Below, one piece after another: positions 45,018 through 54,276 of a DNA stretch of 64,000 nucleotides (positions are counted from its first letter, which is position 1; every line of letters starts with the position of its first letter). This DNA is from Thermoanaerobacterales bacterium UBA4880. Its GTDB lineage: Bacteria; Bacillota; Thermoanaerobacteria; Thermoanaerobacterales; UBA4877. Under the pieces are notes generated by a model. It had not been told where the DNA came from. It worked only from the letters and a program-made list of their open reading frames with translations, and ran no database searches. A program made the translations under genes and the position numbers. Where the stretch lies: contig DHDI01000018.1 in NCBI GenBank assembly GCA_002399285.1, forward strand, positions 15,155 through 79,154, read 5' to 3'.

Positions 45018-45572
45018 GAAACGTAGGTGGCGTAGTATTCTAGTCAGCCGACCTGACCTTGAAGACGGGCCTAAAAATTCGTCAAAGGGCACATCGATGA
45101 AGTTCCTTGTATTGGCTTTCGACGCCCAGTCGGGGGTCTGTGCAGGGAGTAAGAGTTGGGGGCGATCTGCAATGGCATGCGGGCGTGGACCCTCTTCTCG
45201 CGGAGACCTGAGATCTCATGCGGTTAACTATTTATCTGTTTGGGATCCGGGGGTAACCTTTCTGCAGGCAACTGTCGAAAGCGTAGCCTGCCTTGACGTG
45301 GTGTTGGGAGAGAGTATAACCTTGAAACCAATGCTGCAAAAGAGGCTATAGGCCGGGAATGCTGTCGGGGAAAGCCCCTAGACTACTTGCTGTAAGAAAG
45401 ATATACCGGGGATTACGGTGCAGTCTTAATGGTGATCCAGTTTAGCCATGGGTGACCTGGTTGATCGTGATTCAAAGGGAAACCGCTGGGCTGGCGACGG
45501 CTGAGTATCGCGATGGGAAATCCTACTGGACCTCAAGCTGCAAAATTTATTCGGTATGTTGCCACCTACGAG
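45018..45572 (+). ncRNA. ole: OLE RNA (ornate large extremophilic RNA)
   Basis: A 700-base gap without a convincing gene between ispA and oapA is filled by a GC-richer structured sequence. Its ends carry an exact 10-base complement, CGTAGGTGGC (45022-45031) and GCCACCTACG (45561-45570), closing the whole molecule. Position (between ispA and dxs, directly before oapA), size (about 550 bases) and highly structured inner segments such as GACCTTGAAGACGGGCC and GGGAAACCGCTGGGCTGGCG fit OLE RNA. Known OLE RNAs bind OapA at the membrane and help the cell to withstand cold, alcohol and Mg stress. The class assignment is from recognition and context; end points are approximate. Confidence 0.92.
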
Positions 45573-45591
45573 ACATTTTGGAGGATCTTTG

Positions 45592-46200
45592 ATGAACAAA
45601 AACGATATACATATAAATTACCGACGGGTATTGTATGTCTGCATATTGAGTTTTGTCCTTTCCGTTCTTATCAGCAGCCTTTCCAATATTTTACTTAAGG
45701 ATGTCATACTTCTGTTTGCTTTTATAATCCTGCTTTCCATAATTCTCATTGGTATAATATTCGATGTAATAGGCGTGGCTATAACTTCGGCCGATGAGCA
45801 GCCTTTTCATGCCATGGCGTCCGACAGGGTCAGCGGCGCTAAGTATGCAATAAAGCTCATAAGAAATGCCGATGCCGTGTCTAACTTCTGCAATGACGTG
45901 GTGGGAGATATATGCGGCGTGGTCAGCGGGACGTCGGTAGCCATTATTTTTACGCGGTTCGGCTTGGTCTTCCCAATATTCAGGACCACATACATGAGTA
46001 TTATTATGAGCGCCGTGGTTTCTACGTTGACCATAGGCGGTAAAGCCGTTGGCAAATCCATAGCTATAGACAATAATCAGTCCATCTGTCTTTGGACAGG
46101 AAAAGTATTGGCTCTGATACATGATAAGACGGGTATAGAAATCTTGGCTGATAAGAAAAATAAAAACAAGAAAAGCAGAAAGGCAGATAGGAATGTATAA
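45592..46200 (+). CDS. oapA: OLE-associated protein A
   Basis: A 202-residue polytopic membrane protein with hydrophobic segments at about 13-33, 38-62, 107-122 and 125-148, the acidic motif DVVGD (102-106) and a strongly basic tail (residues 188-200) suited to RNA contact. OapA forms a dimer that carries OLE RNA to the membrane and is linked to Mg homeostasis. ATG behind TTGGAGGA, 20 bases after the OLE closing helix; it overlaps dxs by eight bases. Identification rests on the position next to OLE and the topology. Confidence 0.9.
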   Translation: MNKNDIHINYRRVLYVCILSFVLSVLISSLSNILLKDVILLFAFIILLSIILIGIIFDVIGVAITSADEQPFHAMASDRVSGAKYAIKLIRNADAVSNFCNDVVGDICGVVSGTSVAIIFTRFGLVFPIFRTTYMSIIMSAVVSTLTIGGKAVGKSIAIDNNQSICLWTGKVLALIHDKTGIEILADKKNKNKKSRKADRNV

Positions 46201-48067
46201 ATATCTTGATGATTTTAAGTCTCCATCTGATTTGAAAGAGCTGGATAATACCAGCTTAACGGAGCTTGCGGGAGAAATCAGGGACTTTTTACTTAAAAAT
46301 ATTTCTAAAACAGGCGGGCATCTTGCTTCCAATCTTGGGGTCGTGGAGCTCACTATAGCCCTTTTATATGTGTTCAATTTTCCTAAGGATAAAATTGTGT
46401 GGGATGTGGGACATCAATCCTATGTATATAAGATATTGACGGGAAGGAAGGATGGCTTTTCTACCTTAAGGCAGTTGGGAGGCCTCAGCGGTTTTCCCAA
46501 AACCCACGAAAGCGTCTATGACATGTTTGAGACCGGCCACAGCAGCACATCCATATCTGCGGTTTTGGGTATGGCCAGGGCAAGGGATCTTTCAGGAGAT
46601 AAATATAAAACGATTGCCGTGATCGGAGACGGCGCACTGACGGGCGGTATCGCTTTGGAGGCGCTTAATGATGCCGGCAGGAGCGATACGGATATACTTA
46701 TTATTCTCAATGACAATGAAATGTCCATTTCACAAAATGTAGGAGGCCTATCGGTTTATTTGAGCCAGTTGAGGACAGCGCCCATCTATAATAAGATGAA
46801 GGAAGATGTGAAGCGGAAATTAAAACAGGTACCTGTTGTCGGGGACAGAGTCACAAAGACAATAGAAAAAGCAAAGGACAGCATTAAATATCTCGTTATA
46901 CCGGGTATGTTTTTTGAAGATCTGGGTTTTACATATCTTGGGCCGATTGACGGACATGATATCGAATCTTTAAAGAAGATATTGGAATCCGCTAAGGATA
47001 TGAAGGGGCCCAAGATCATCCATGTAATTACTAAAAAGGGATATGGATATTCGTATGCGGAAATGAATCCCGATAAATTTCACGGCGTTGAACCGTTTGA
47101 CATAAATACAGGCAAGGTGATAGAATGTCATGAAGGGAAAACTTTTTCAGAGATATTTGGCAACGAATTAGTTAAGATAGCCGAGGGCAATAAAAAGATC
47201 ATTGCAGTGACAGCCGCAATGAAGGACGGTACGGGTCTCGGCGAATTTTCAAAAAGATATCCCGAGCGGTTTTTTGATGTTGGAATTGCCGAACAGCATG
47301 CGGTGACTATGTCGGCCGGATTGGCTACGCAGGGCTATATACCGGTATTTGCCGTTTATTCAACTTTTCTTCAAAGAGGTTTTGACCAATTGATCCATGA
47401 TGTGTGCCTGCAGAACCTGCATGTTATTTTTGCCGTGGACAGAGCAGGTCTCGTAGGACAAGATGGAGAGACCCATCACGGTGTCTTCGATTTGTCTTAT
47501 CTCAGTATGATGCCCAATATGACGGTCATGTCACCTATGAACGGCGATGAGCTTAAGGCGATGCTCAGGTTTGCCGTTGATCATGACGGCCCGGTGGCAA
47601 TAAGATATCCCAGAGGCCGTACGGCCGATGATATTGAGACAGAAGAAATGATCGACGGTAAAGGAGAGCTGCTGTCCTGCGGAAAGGATATGACGATACT
47701 GTGCGAAGGAGTAATGTCGCAAACTGTAGCGGGCATAGCAGATAAGCTGAAGGCTGCGGATATACACCCTGATATAATAAATGCCAGATTTATAAAACCT
47801 ATTGATAGGGATTTGATCGTTTCATCGGTCAAAAAGACCGGCAAGCTCCTGACTATTGAAAATAATGTGATACAGGGCGGACTAGGCCAAGCGGCCTTAC
47901 AGATAATTGCCGGCGAGGGTATGAAAAATGTAAACATAAAGTTATTGGGCATTCCCGATAGTTTTATTACTCAGGGCAAGCAGGAGGAATTATACAGATC
48001 ATGCGGGCTTGACGCTGATACGATTTTTAGGCAGATATTAGAAATGGCGGATAAAGATGAGCAATAA
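46193..48067 (+). CDS. dxs: 1-deoxy-D-xylulose-5-phosphate synthase
   Basis: A 624-residue thiamine-diphosphate enzyme, first step of the MEP isoprenoid pathway. The ThDP motif GDGALTGGIALEALNDAG is near residue 145, SSTSISAVLGMARARDL precedes it, and the transketolase-like Pyr domain contains FDVGIAEQHAVTMSAGLA. With ispA upstream it makes an isoprenoid pair that brackets the OLE locus. Confidence 0.97.
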   Translation: MYKYLDDFKSPSDLKELDNTSLTELAGEIRDFLLKNISKTGGHLASNLGVVELTIALLYVFNFPKDKIVWDVGHQSYVYKILTGRKDGFSTLRQLGGLSGFPKTHESVYDMFETGHSSTSISAVLGMARARDLSGDKYKTIAVIGDGALTGGIALEALNDAGRSDTDILIILNDNEMSISQNVGGLSVYLSQLRTAPIYNKMKEDVKRKLKQVPVVGDRVTKTIEKAKDSIKYLVIPGMFFEDLGFTYLGPIDGHDIESLKKILESAKDMKGPKIIHVITKKGYGYSYAEMNPDKFHGVEPFDINTGKVIECHEGKTFSEIFGNELVKIAEGNKKIIAVTAAMKDGTGLGEFSKRYPERFFDVGIAEQHAVTMSAGLATQGYIPVFAVYSTFLQRGFDQLIHDVCLQNLHVIFAVDRAGLVGQDGETHHGVFDLSYLSMMPNMTVMSPMNGDELKAMLRFAVDHDGPVAIRYPRGRTADDIETEEMIDGKGELLSCGKDMTILCEGVMSQTVAGIADKLKAADIHPDIINARFIKPIDRDLIVSSVKKTGKLLTIENNVIQGGLGQAALQIIAGEGMKNVNIKLLGIPDSFITQGKQEELYRSCGLDADTIFRQILEMADKDEQ

Positions 48068-48866
48068 AGAGAGATTGGACGCGCTTGTCTGTGACAGGGG
48101 CCTTGTTTCCGGCAGAGAAGCGGCAAAGAGACTTATAATGGCGGGGGATGTCATTGTAAACGGCCGGGTCGTTGATAAGCCGGGCACACAGATCGATGCG
48201 GAAGCCCAGATAACATTAAAAGAAACGCTGCCATATGTCAGCAGAGGGGGATTAAAACTCAAAAAGGCACTGGACACATTTGGCGTATTGGTCAGTGGTA
48301 TGGCCGCGCTGGATATTGGAGCTTCCACCGGTGGATTTACCGATTGTCTCCTTCAGGAAGGGGCCGAGAGAGTCTATTCGGTGGATGTGGGTTATGGCCA
48401 GCTGGCAGAAAAGCTGAGAAGAGACGACAGGGTAACGGTGATCGAACGTAAAAATGCAAGATATCTGCAGTTCGAGGACATAGGTCAGAAGGTGGATTTG
48501 GTTACTGCCGATGTATCCTTCATTTCTTTGGATAAGATATTTGTACCGGCATCCGCATTATTAAAAGACGGGGGCAGAATCATCGCATTGATCAAGCCAC
48601 AGTTTGAAGCCGGAAGGAAATTTGTAGGGAAAAACGGAGTAGTGAAAGATCCGAAGATACACGAAACGGTAATAAATAATGTGCTGGGATATGCGGGGCA
48701 CAGCGGGCTGTATCTAAAAAATCTTACATATTCACCTATAAAGGGACCTAAAGGGAACATTGAATTTCTGGGACTTTTTGATTTGGACGAGGCCGGTTTT
48801 GATTTAACTAAAATACATAGGGTGGTAGAGGAAGCTCACAATGAATTGTCTGGAGGAAGTCTATGA
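48057..48866 (+). CDS. tlyA: TlyA family rRNA methyltransferase (YqxC)
   Basis: A 269-residue protein with an N-terminal S4 RNA-binding domain (1-60; RLDALVCDRGLVSGREAAKR) and a FtsJ-like methyltransferase (ALDIGASTGGFTDCLLQEGA; VTADVSFISL). TlyA makes 2'-O-methylcytidine in 16S/23S rRNA in some bacteria; older 'hemolysin' naming is misleading. It overlaps dxs by 11 bases. Confidence 0.93.
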   Translation: MSNKERLDALVCDRGLVSGREAAKRLIMAGDVIVNGRVVDKPGTQIDAEAQITLKETLPYVSRGGLKLKKALDTFGVLVSGMAALDIGASTGGFTDCLLQEGAERVYSVDVGYGQLAEKLRRDDRVTVIERKNARYLQFEDIGQKVDLVTADVSFISLDKIFVPASALLKDGGRIIALIKPQFEAGRKFVGKNGVVKDPKIHETVINNVLGYAGHSGLYLKNLTYSPIKGPKGNIEFLGLFDLDEAGFDLTKIHRVVEEAHNELSGGSL

Positions 48867-49711
48867 AAAACATCGGCATAATATCCAACATAGAAAAAGA
48901 CAGTAAACTTAAAACTACTTTATCCACGGTAAAATACATAGAGGATAAGGGCTGTTTTCCCTTTTTAAATGAGTTTATAGCATATAAGATCGATCGCAAA
49001 GAGCTGAGTTTAAAGATAGGCGAAATATATAAAATCTGTGACCTTATCGTCGTCCTCGGGGGCGACGGAACTTTGCTCAGTGTTGCAAGACAATGCGCCC
49101 CTTATGGAAAGCCCATATTGGGAGTGAATCTCGGTCACCTTGGATTCTTAACGGACGTAGAGGTGAGCGGACTCTATTCTGCAATAGATAAATGCATCAG
49201 TGGCGATTATAGTACGGAAGAAAGAATGATGATAGAAGCGGTCATTTTAAAAAACGGCGTGGAAATGGAAAACTACACGGCCTTGAATGATATTGGAATA
49301 ACCAAAGGTTCATTTTCGCGGATGATCCATCTCAAGACATATGTCAACGACGAATATATAGACACATATTCAGCGGATGGAATTATAATATCCAGTCCCA
49401 CCGGCTCGACTGCATATTCTCTCTCGGCAGGTGGACCGATATGTGCGCCTGATGTAAAACTGCTTATTATAACTCCGATATGCCCTCATACGCTATACTC
49501 CAGATCGATTATAGTTTCACAGGATAGTACGGTGAAAATCACCATATTGGATGAAAATCAAGATATCATACTTACGGTGGACGGTCAGCAGGGTTATAAA
49601 TTGAATTTAGACGACGAAGTTATTATAAGACGATCATCTTATCATACCACATTGATAAAGACAGCAGGCAAATCTTTCTTTGATGTGCTTGGGGCAAAAT
49701 TAAAAGAATAA
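48863..49711 (+). CDS. nadK: NAD kinase
   Basis: A 282-residue enzyme making NADP from NAD. The GGDGT motif is in VVLGGDGTLLSVARQ (near residue 64), NLGHLGFL follows, and SPTGSTAYSLSAGGPI is the second motif. It overlaps tlyA by four bases. Confidence 0.97.
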   Translation: MKNIGIISNIEKDSKLKTTLSTVKYIEDKGCFPFLNEFIAYKIDRKELSLKIGEIYKICDLIVVLGGDGTLLSVARQCAPYGKPILGVNLGHLGFLTDVEVSGLYSAIDKCISGDYSTEERMMIEAVILKNGVEMENYTALNDIGITKGSFSRMIHLKTYVNDEYIDTYSADGIIISSPTGSTAYSLSAGGPICAPDVKLLIITPICPHTLYSRSIIVSQDSTVKITILDENQDIILTVDGQQGYKLNLDDEVIIRRSSYHTTLIKTAGKSFFDVLGAKLKE

Positions 49712-49729
49712 AAGGCGAGGTGTATAATC

Positions 49730-50182
49730 GTGATGAAAATGGCACGACATGCGAAAATACTTGACCTTATAAGTAAAAAACCAATTGAGACCCAGGAAGA
49801 ACTGTCAGAAGAACTAAGAAGAGAAGGAATTGACGTTACCCAAGCTACCGTTTCACGGGATATAAAAGAACTTAGGCTGGTAAAGGTTTTGTCAGAAAAT
49901 GGACATTATAGATATGCTCCTCTTAAACAGCAGGATGAAAGTGTGGTCAATCGGCTGACCGCTTTATTAAAAGAATCTTTAATTAAATTGGATTATGCTG
50001 GCAATATCGTAGTTTTAAAGACACTTTCGGGAACTGCCATGGCTGCGGCCGCCGCCATTGATGCGTTGGATATTAACGGGATAGTCGGTTGCCTGGCGGG
50101 GGATGATACGATATTTCTAATTGTACGGGATGCCGATCAGATTGACGACGTGGTAAACAGGTTCAGCAAATATATCAAATAA
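49730..50182 (+). CDS. argR: Arginine repressor ArgR
   Basis: A 150-residue regulator: N-terminal winged helix (residues 1-70; [20 protein letters not shown]) and C-terminal arginine-binding hexamer domain ([26 protein letters not shown]). GTG start behind GAGGTG. The nadK-argR-recN-spoIVB-spo0A order is common in Clostridia and Bacillus. Confidence 0.97.
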   Translation: MMKMARHAKILDLISKKPIETQEELSEELRREGIDVTQATVSRDIKELRLVKVLSENGHYRYAPLKQQDESVVNRLTALLKESLIKLDYAGNIVVLKTLSGTAMAAAAAIDALDINGIVGCLAGDDTIFLIVRDADQIDDVVNRFSKYIK

Positions 50183-50192
50183 GGTGATGCCA

Positions 50193-51884
50193 ATGCTCTT
50201 ATCCTTGTGTATAAGAAATTTTGCATTAATCGAATCACTGGAAATTAATTTTACAACGGGACTCAACATATTGACCGGTGAGACAGGCGCAGGTAAATCT
50301 ATAATTATCGACGCGGTAGATGTGCTATTGGGAGGAAGATTTGACAAGGACTATATAAGGACCGGTACGGATTCGGCATTTATCGAGGGAAGCTTCGACA
50401 TAAAAGCGGTGAATGTGGAACTGACTCGCTTGCTGGAGGAGTTGGATATTGCCGGTGAAGATGTTTTGATAATCACGAGAGAATTGAACCAAAACGGCAG
50501 GTCCGTGTCAAGGATAAACGGCAAACAATATACTTTAAATGTGATAAAAACGATCGGTAATAATTTGCTGGAGATAGTCGGCCAAAATGAAAATCAAAGT
50601 CTGCTCAATTCAAACAATCATATTAAACTCCTGGATGCTTTCGGAAAATATCAGCTTGCGGAATCGGCCGACAGAGTCAAGCAGCTATGCACAGAGTTTG
50701 AAGAAAAGAATGACAAATTCAGTGATCTCAATAAAACTGAAAGGGAAAAGGCCAGGACTATAGATATTTTGGAATATCAGCTTAAAGAGATACGCTCTTC
50801 TAACCTGCATGTGGGGGAAGATGAAGAACTGGAGGAAAAAGAGAAAATAGCAAAAAACGCCCAAAAAATTTTTGATATTTTAAACGAATCCTATGATAAA
50901 ATGTATGGCAATTCCGATTCCATAACTGATAATCTGGGCATAATAATGAACGGATTAGAAAAAATCAAGGATTTTAAGGAGTTTGGAGAGTTTTATAATA
51001 CGGTAAGTAACTGCTATTATAATATAGATGATATAGCCCGGCAGATGAGAGATTACTTGGATACATTTGAATATAATCCTAACGAATTGACGTGGATCGA
51101 GGAACGTATAAATCAGATAAATGAATTAAAGCGCAAATACGGTGCGAATATAAAGGATATATTGAATTACAGGGAAAAGATAGAAGGCGATCTGCTAAAA
51201 TTAAAATGTAATTCGGAGGAAATAAAAGAGCTTGAGATCGAGATCAGAGAGATTCAGAAACAATACCTTAAAAGTGCCATAGAGCTGAGCGGAGCCAGAA
51301 AAAAGATCGCTCATGAATTGGAAAAGAGCATAAAGTCAGAGCTCAAGGAATTAAATATGGGTAATTGCAAATTTAATGTTGAAATATGCTCTAACATGAA
51401 TACCATGAGTATCAATGGCATAGACAAAGTGGAATTTCTAATTTCAACCAATCCCGGGGAACCGTTGAAATCTTTGGCCAAAATTGCTTCGGGAGGCGAG
51501 ATGTCCAGAATACTTTTGGCATTAAAAGTAGTATTTGCAGATGCCGACAGGATAAATACCCTGATATTTGACGAAATAGACAGCGGCATAAGCGGCAAAG
51601 CCGGACAGGCAGTCGCAATGAAGCTCATGACGCTTTCAAAAAAACATCAGGTTATTTGTATTACACACCTGCCGCAAATCGCTTCTATGGGCGACGAACA
51701 TTTCCGAATTGAAAAGGAAGTAAGAGGAGGATCTGCATACACAACATTAAAGAAACTGAATGTTGACGAACGTATCAACGAGCTTTCCAGAATGATAAGC
51801 GGCAGCAATATTACTGAAGCGTCTATCAAAAATTCCCAGGAAATGCTCAATATAGCACAATCCCTTAAAGAATCTGTTATGTAA
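50193..51884 (+). CDS. recN: DNA repair protein RecN
   Basis: A 563-residue SMC-like ATPase of double-strand-break repair. Walker A TGETGAGKSIIIDAV is near residue 29, a short coiled coil fills the middle (about 150-380), the ABC signature SGGEMSRILLALK is near 435 and Walker B LIFDEIDSGISGKAG near 456. ATG at 50193 follows AAGGTGATG. Confidence 0.97.
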   Translation: MLLSLCIRNFALIESLEINFTTGLNILTGETGAGKSIIIDAVDVLLGGRFDKDYIRTGTDSAFIEGSFDIKAVNVELTRLLEELDIAGEDVLIITRELNQNGRSVSRINGKQYTLNVIKTIGNNLLEIVGQNENQSLLNSNNHIKLLDAFGKYQLAESADRVKQLCTEFEEKNDKFSDLNKTEREKARTIDILEYQLKEIRSSNLHVGEDEELEEKEKIAKNAQKIFDILNESYDKMYGNSDSITDNLGIIMNGLEKIKDFKEFGEFYNTVSNCYYNIDDIARQMRDYLDTFEYNPNELTWIEERINQINELKRKYGANIKDILNYREKIEGDLLKLKCNSEEIKELEIEIREIQKQYLKSAIELSGARKKIAHELEKSIKSELKELNMGNCKFNVEICSNMNTMSINGIDKVEFLISTNPGEPLKSLAKIASGGEMSRILLALKVVFADADRINTLIFDEIDSGISGKAGQAVAMKLMTLSKKHQVICITHLPQIASMGDEHFRIEKEVRGGSAYTTLKKLNVDERINELSRMISGSNITEASIKNSQEMLNIAQSLKESVM

Positions 51885-51910
51885 AAGTAGTATTAAATAC
51901 TACTTTTTTT
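51883..51910 (+). terminator. Rho-independent terminator after recN
   Basis: AAAAGTAGTA (51883-51892) pairs with TACTACTTTT (51898-51907) around TTAAA, with T to 51910. It starts at the recN stop codon. Confidence 0.88.
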
Positions 51911-52006
51911 GTTAGTATAAATCTCACTTCAAGAAGCCATTTTATAAATAGCTTTATCACATTTTTAAAGATAAATGGTGAAGCTTAAAGTGGGAGTGTG
52001 GTAAAT

Positions 52007-53269
52007 TTGGATAAACAGAAATTATCCAAGATTTCTGCTGTATTCCTTATTTTTTCGTTGATTTTTATGGATTATTTATTTCCATTGCGATATATAAACA
52101 ATATGCCCGACGTTATAAAGATTGCCGAGGGATGCAGGCAAAGTTTTGACTTTAAAGTGCCTAAGGCAATAAGCATGGATTTTGACACTGATTCGATCAA
52201 GTTGAATGATGAACCGCTTACTATAAGCACTTTGAAAGAAGGAAAGTGCGACCTGGAGTTTTATTTGTTTGGCTTATTCCCACTGAAAAAAGTTACGCTG
52301 GACGTTGTGCCTGACGTCTATGTAATACCCGGCGGGCAGCCTATAGGAGTAAGGGTAAGGACCAAAGGCGTGATGGTCGTAGGTTTATCGGAAGTGATAG
52401 CGAGCGATGGGAAGGTCTATAAACCGGCTAGGGAGGCTGAGATAAGGTCAGGCGACGTCATAGTATCAATAAACAGGGAAGAAGTGAATTCCGCCGACGA
52501 TGTTACCAGACTTCTTAATCTTGCCGGCAGTAAAATGATTCCCATATCCATAAAGAGAGGCGACCGGATTCTCGAAAAGCGGATACAGCCTGTTAAAGCC
52601 GGAGAGGATGAAAATCTTAGAATAGGACTTTGGGTAAAAGATCATACGGCAGGTATAGGTACTCTGACATTCATCACCGAGGATGATAAAATGTTTGGGG
52701 CCTTAGGCCACCCTATAACGGATTCATCTACGGGCGAAGTCATGACATTGAGTGAAGGCGAGATTTATAAGACTGAGATTACAGCTATTGACAGCGGCAA
52801 AACCAATAGGCCGGGTGAAATACGCGGAGTTTTCATAGATGAATTGAATCCGATGGGATATATTGAAAAAAATAGCTCATATGGAATTTATGGCTATATG
52901 AATGAAAGCGAATATAAGAGGAAGGCGATACCGATAGGACTACAGTCCGAAGTAAAGCAGGGACCTGCAGAAATATTGATCGACTTGGATAACAAGGGTG
53001 TGAAGTCATATGCCGTTGAAATACAGAAGACTGCTGTCCAAAGTCTGCCGTCATCAAAGAGCATGATCATCAAGGTAACCGATAAGAGGCTTCTTGATAA
53101 AACTGGAGGCATCATACAAGGCATGAGCGGAAGTCCTATAATCCAGGATGGCAAATTGATTGGAGCAGTTACTCACGTATTTGTAAATGACCCTACTAAA
53201 GGTTATGGAATATATATAGAATGGATGCTGAATCAGATCGAATCTGACAGATACAAAGCAGTTTCGTAA
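52007..53269 (+). CDS. spoIVB: SpoIVB serine peptidase
   Basis: A 420-residue forespore-secreted S55 protease that signals to the SpoIVFB complex to release active sigma-K. One N-terminal membrane helix (residues 7-27), a PDZ domain (about 115-200; AEIRSGDVIVSINREEV) and the peptidase domain with His in GALGHPIT and Ser in GMSGSPI. TTG 52007 gives sensible SD spacing to GGGAG; a GTG at 51998 is possible. SigK, its final target, is also in this window. Confidence 0.93.
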   Translation: MDKQKLSKISAVFLIFSLIFMDYLFPLRYINNMPDVIKIAEGCRQSFDFKVPKAISMDFDTDSIKLNDEPLTISTLKEGKCDLEFYLFGLFPLKKVTLDVVPDVYVIPGGQPIGVRVRTKGVMVVGLSEVIASDGKVYKPAREAEIRSGDVIVSINREEVNSADDVTRLLNLAGSKMIPISIKRGDRILEKRIQPVKAGEDENLRIGLWVKDHTAGIGTLTFITEDDKMFGALGHPITDSSTGEVMTLSEGEIYKTEITAIDSGKTNRPGEIRGVFIDELNPMGYIEKNSSYGIYGYMNESEYKRKAIPIGLQSEVKQGPAEILIDLDNKGVKSYAVEIQKTAVQSLPSSKSMIIKVTDKRLLDKTGGIIQGMSGSPIIQDGKLIGAVTHVFVNDPTKGYGIYIEWMLNQIESDRYKAVS

Positions 53270-53272
53270 TAT

Positions 53273-53296
53273 GCCGGTTTTTCTGACCGGCTTTTT
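53273..53296 (+). terminator. Rho-independent terminator after spoIVB
   Basis: GCCGG (53273-53277) pairs with CCGGC (53287-53291), then TTTTTT. Confidence 0.85.
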
Positions 53297-53317
53297 TATT
53301 ATTATCTGGAAACGTTA

Positions 53318-53347
53318 GCAGGAAAATACAAATAATTGTCGAATATA
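53318..53347 (+). promoter_or_regulatory. Sigma-H promoter with overlapping 0A box, spo0A
   Basis: GCAGGAAAA (53318-53326), 11 bases, GTCGAATA (53338-53345) fits the sigma-H consensus. TTGTCGAA (53336-53343) contains the 0A-box core TGTCGAA, so Spo0A could bind at its own -10. It matches the known sigma-H (Ps) control of spo0A in Bacillus and is nearly the same as the element before pilB. Confidence 0.78.
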
Positions 53348-53400
53348 AAAGTGAATTGAATTTTGAATTTTTGATTTTATAGAGAGGGTGCTTTAAAGGG

Positions 53401-54195
53401 ATGGAAAAAACGTATGATATTGCTATCGTGGATGACAACAAAGAGTTTTGCTCAATACTTAAAGAATGTCTCGAAAAGGATGAGAGTTTTAAGATTGTAG
53501 GTATGGCCAACGATGGAAATCATGCTCTCAAGGTTATTCAGGAGACTCAGCCCGATCTAGTTGTTTTAGACATAATAATGCCTTATCTGGATGGCCTGGG
53601 AGTACTGGAAAAATTGCCGATGCTGAGTCTGAATAAATTCCCCAGGATTATTATTCTATCTGCCGTGGGTCAGGACACGATAACGCAAAAGGCAATATCC
53701 ATGGGTATAGACTATTACATATTAAAGCCCTTTGATCTGGATACTTTTGTGCAGCGAGTCCGTGAAGTTTTGAATATAAAGGGGAACAATCAATTCAAAG
53801 TCTATGAAATGCCTTCATTGAAATACAAAAATTCGCAGGAACCTGATATTGAACTCATGGTCACCAATATAATACATGAGATAGGTATACCTGCGCATAT
53901 AAAGGGATATGTCTATCTGAGGGATGCCATCATGATGGTAATAGATAATATGGATCTGCTTGGGGCAGTCACTAAAGAGCTCTATCCCGCTATAGCAAAA
54001 AAGTATAATACGACGTCCAGCAGAGTGGAAAGAGCTATAAGACATGCCATTGAGGTAGCTTGGGGCAGAGGAAAGATCGAGACCATAGATAGTATTTTTG
54101 GCTATACGATTCAAAATGATAAGGGCAAACCTACCAACTCAGAATTTATAGCAATGATAGCGGATAAACTGAGATTAGAGTTAAAAGTGAGTTGA
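53401..54195 (+). CDS. spo0A: Sporulation master regulator Spo0A
   Basis: A 264-residue response regulator. Receiver domain (1-125): acidic pocket D11-D12, phosphoacceptor D57 (VVLDIIMP), K109 (ILKP). The C-terminal DNA-binding domain (about 150-264) has the recognition helix region [22 protein letters not shown] behind GAGGGTGC. The usual neighbour spoIVB is upstream. Confidence 0.98.
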   Translation: MEKTYDIAIVDDNKEFCSILKECLEKDESFKIVGMANDGNHALKVIQETQPDLVVLDIIMPYLDGLGVLEKLPMLSLNKFPRIIILSAVGQDTITQKAISMGIDYYILKPFDLDTFVQRVREVLNIKGNNQFKVYEMPSLKYKNSQEPDIELMVTNIIHEIGIPAHIKGYVYLRDAIMMVIDNMDLLGAVTKELYPAIAKKYNTTSSRVERAIRHAIEVAWGRGKIETIDSIFGYTIQNDKGKPTNSEFIAMIADKLRLELKVS

Positions 54196-54220
54196 GCTTA
54201 TCTCAACTCATTATTTTTTT
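54188..54220 (+). terminator. Rho-independent terminator overlapping the spo0A stop
   Basis: TGAGTTGAG (54188-54196) pairs perfectly with CTCAACTCA (54202-54210); TTATTTTTTT follows. The stop codon is within the 5' arm. Confidence 0.9.
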
Positions 54221-54276
54221 GCGCTTTTATGTTATAATATATTTTTGATAGGCTAATTTTAAATGGATGTGATTTT

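Noticed and set aside
45273-45279. 0A-box core TGTCGAA in the OLE region
   Set aside because: A seven-base match is expected several times by chance in 64 kb. This one is inside the RNA, without a promoter; similar matches at 7892-7898 and 14164-14170 are inside coding sequence.
45097-45351. 84-codon ORF inside the OLE RNA
   Set aside because: No SD, atypical composition (Cys, Gly, Trp and Ser-rich), and the sequence is explained by RNA structure.
51915-51944. Possible sigma-G promoter before spoIVB (GTATA ... CATTTTA)
   Set aside because: The elements look right but the spacing is 18 bases, longer than usual for sigma-F/G promoters, so I do not list it as a feature.
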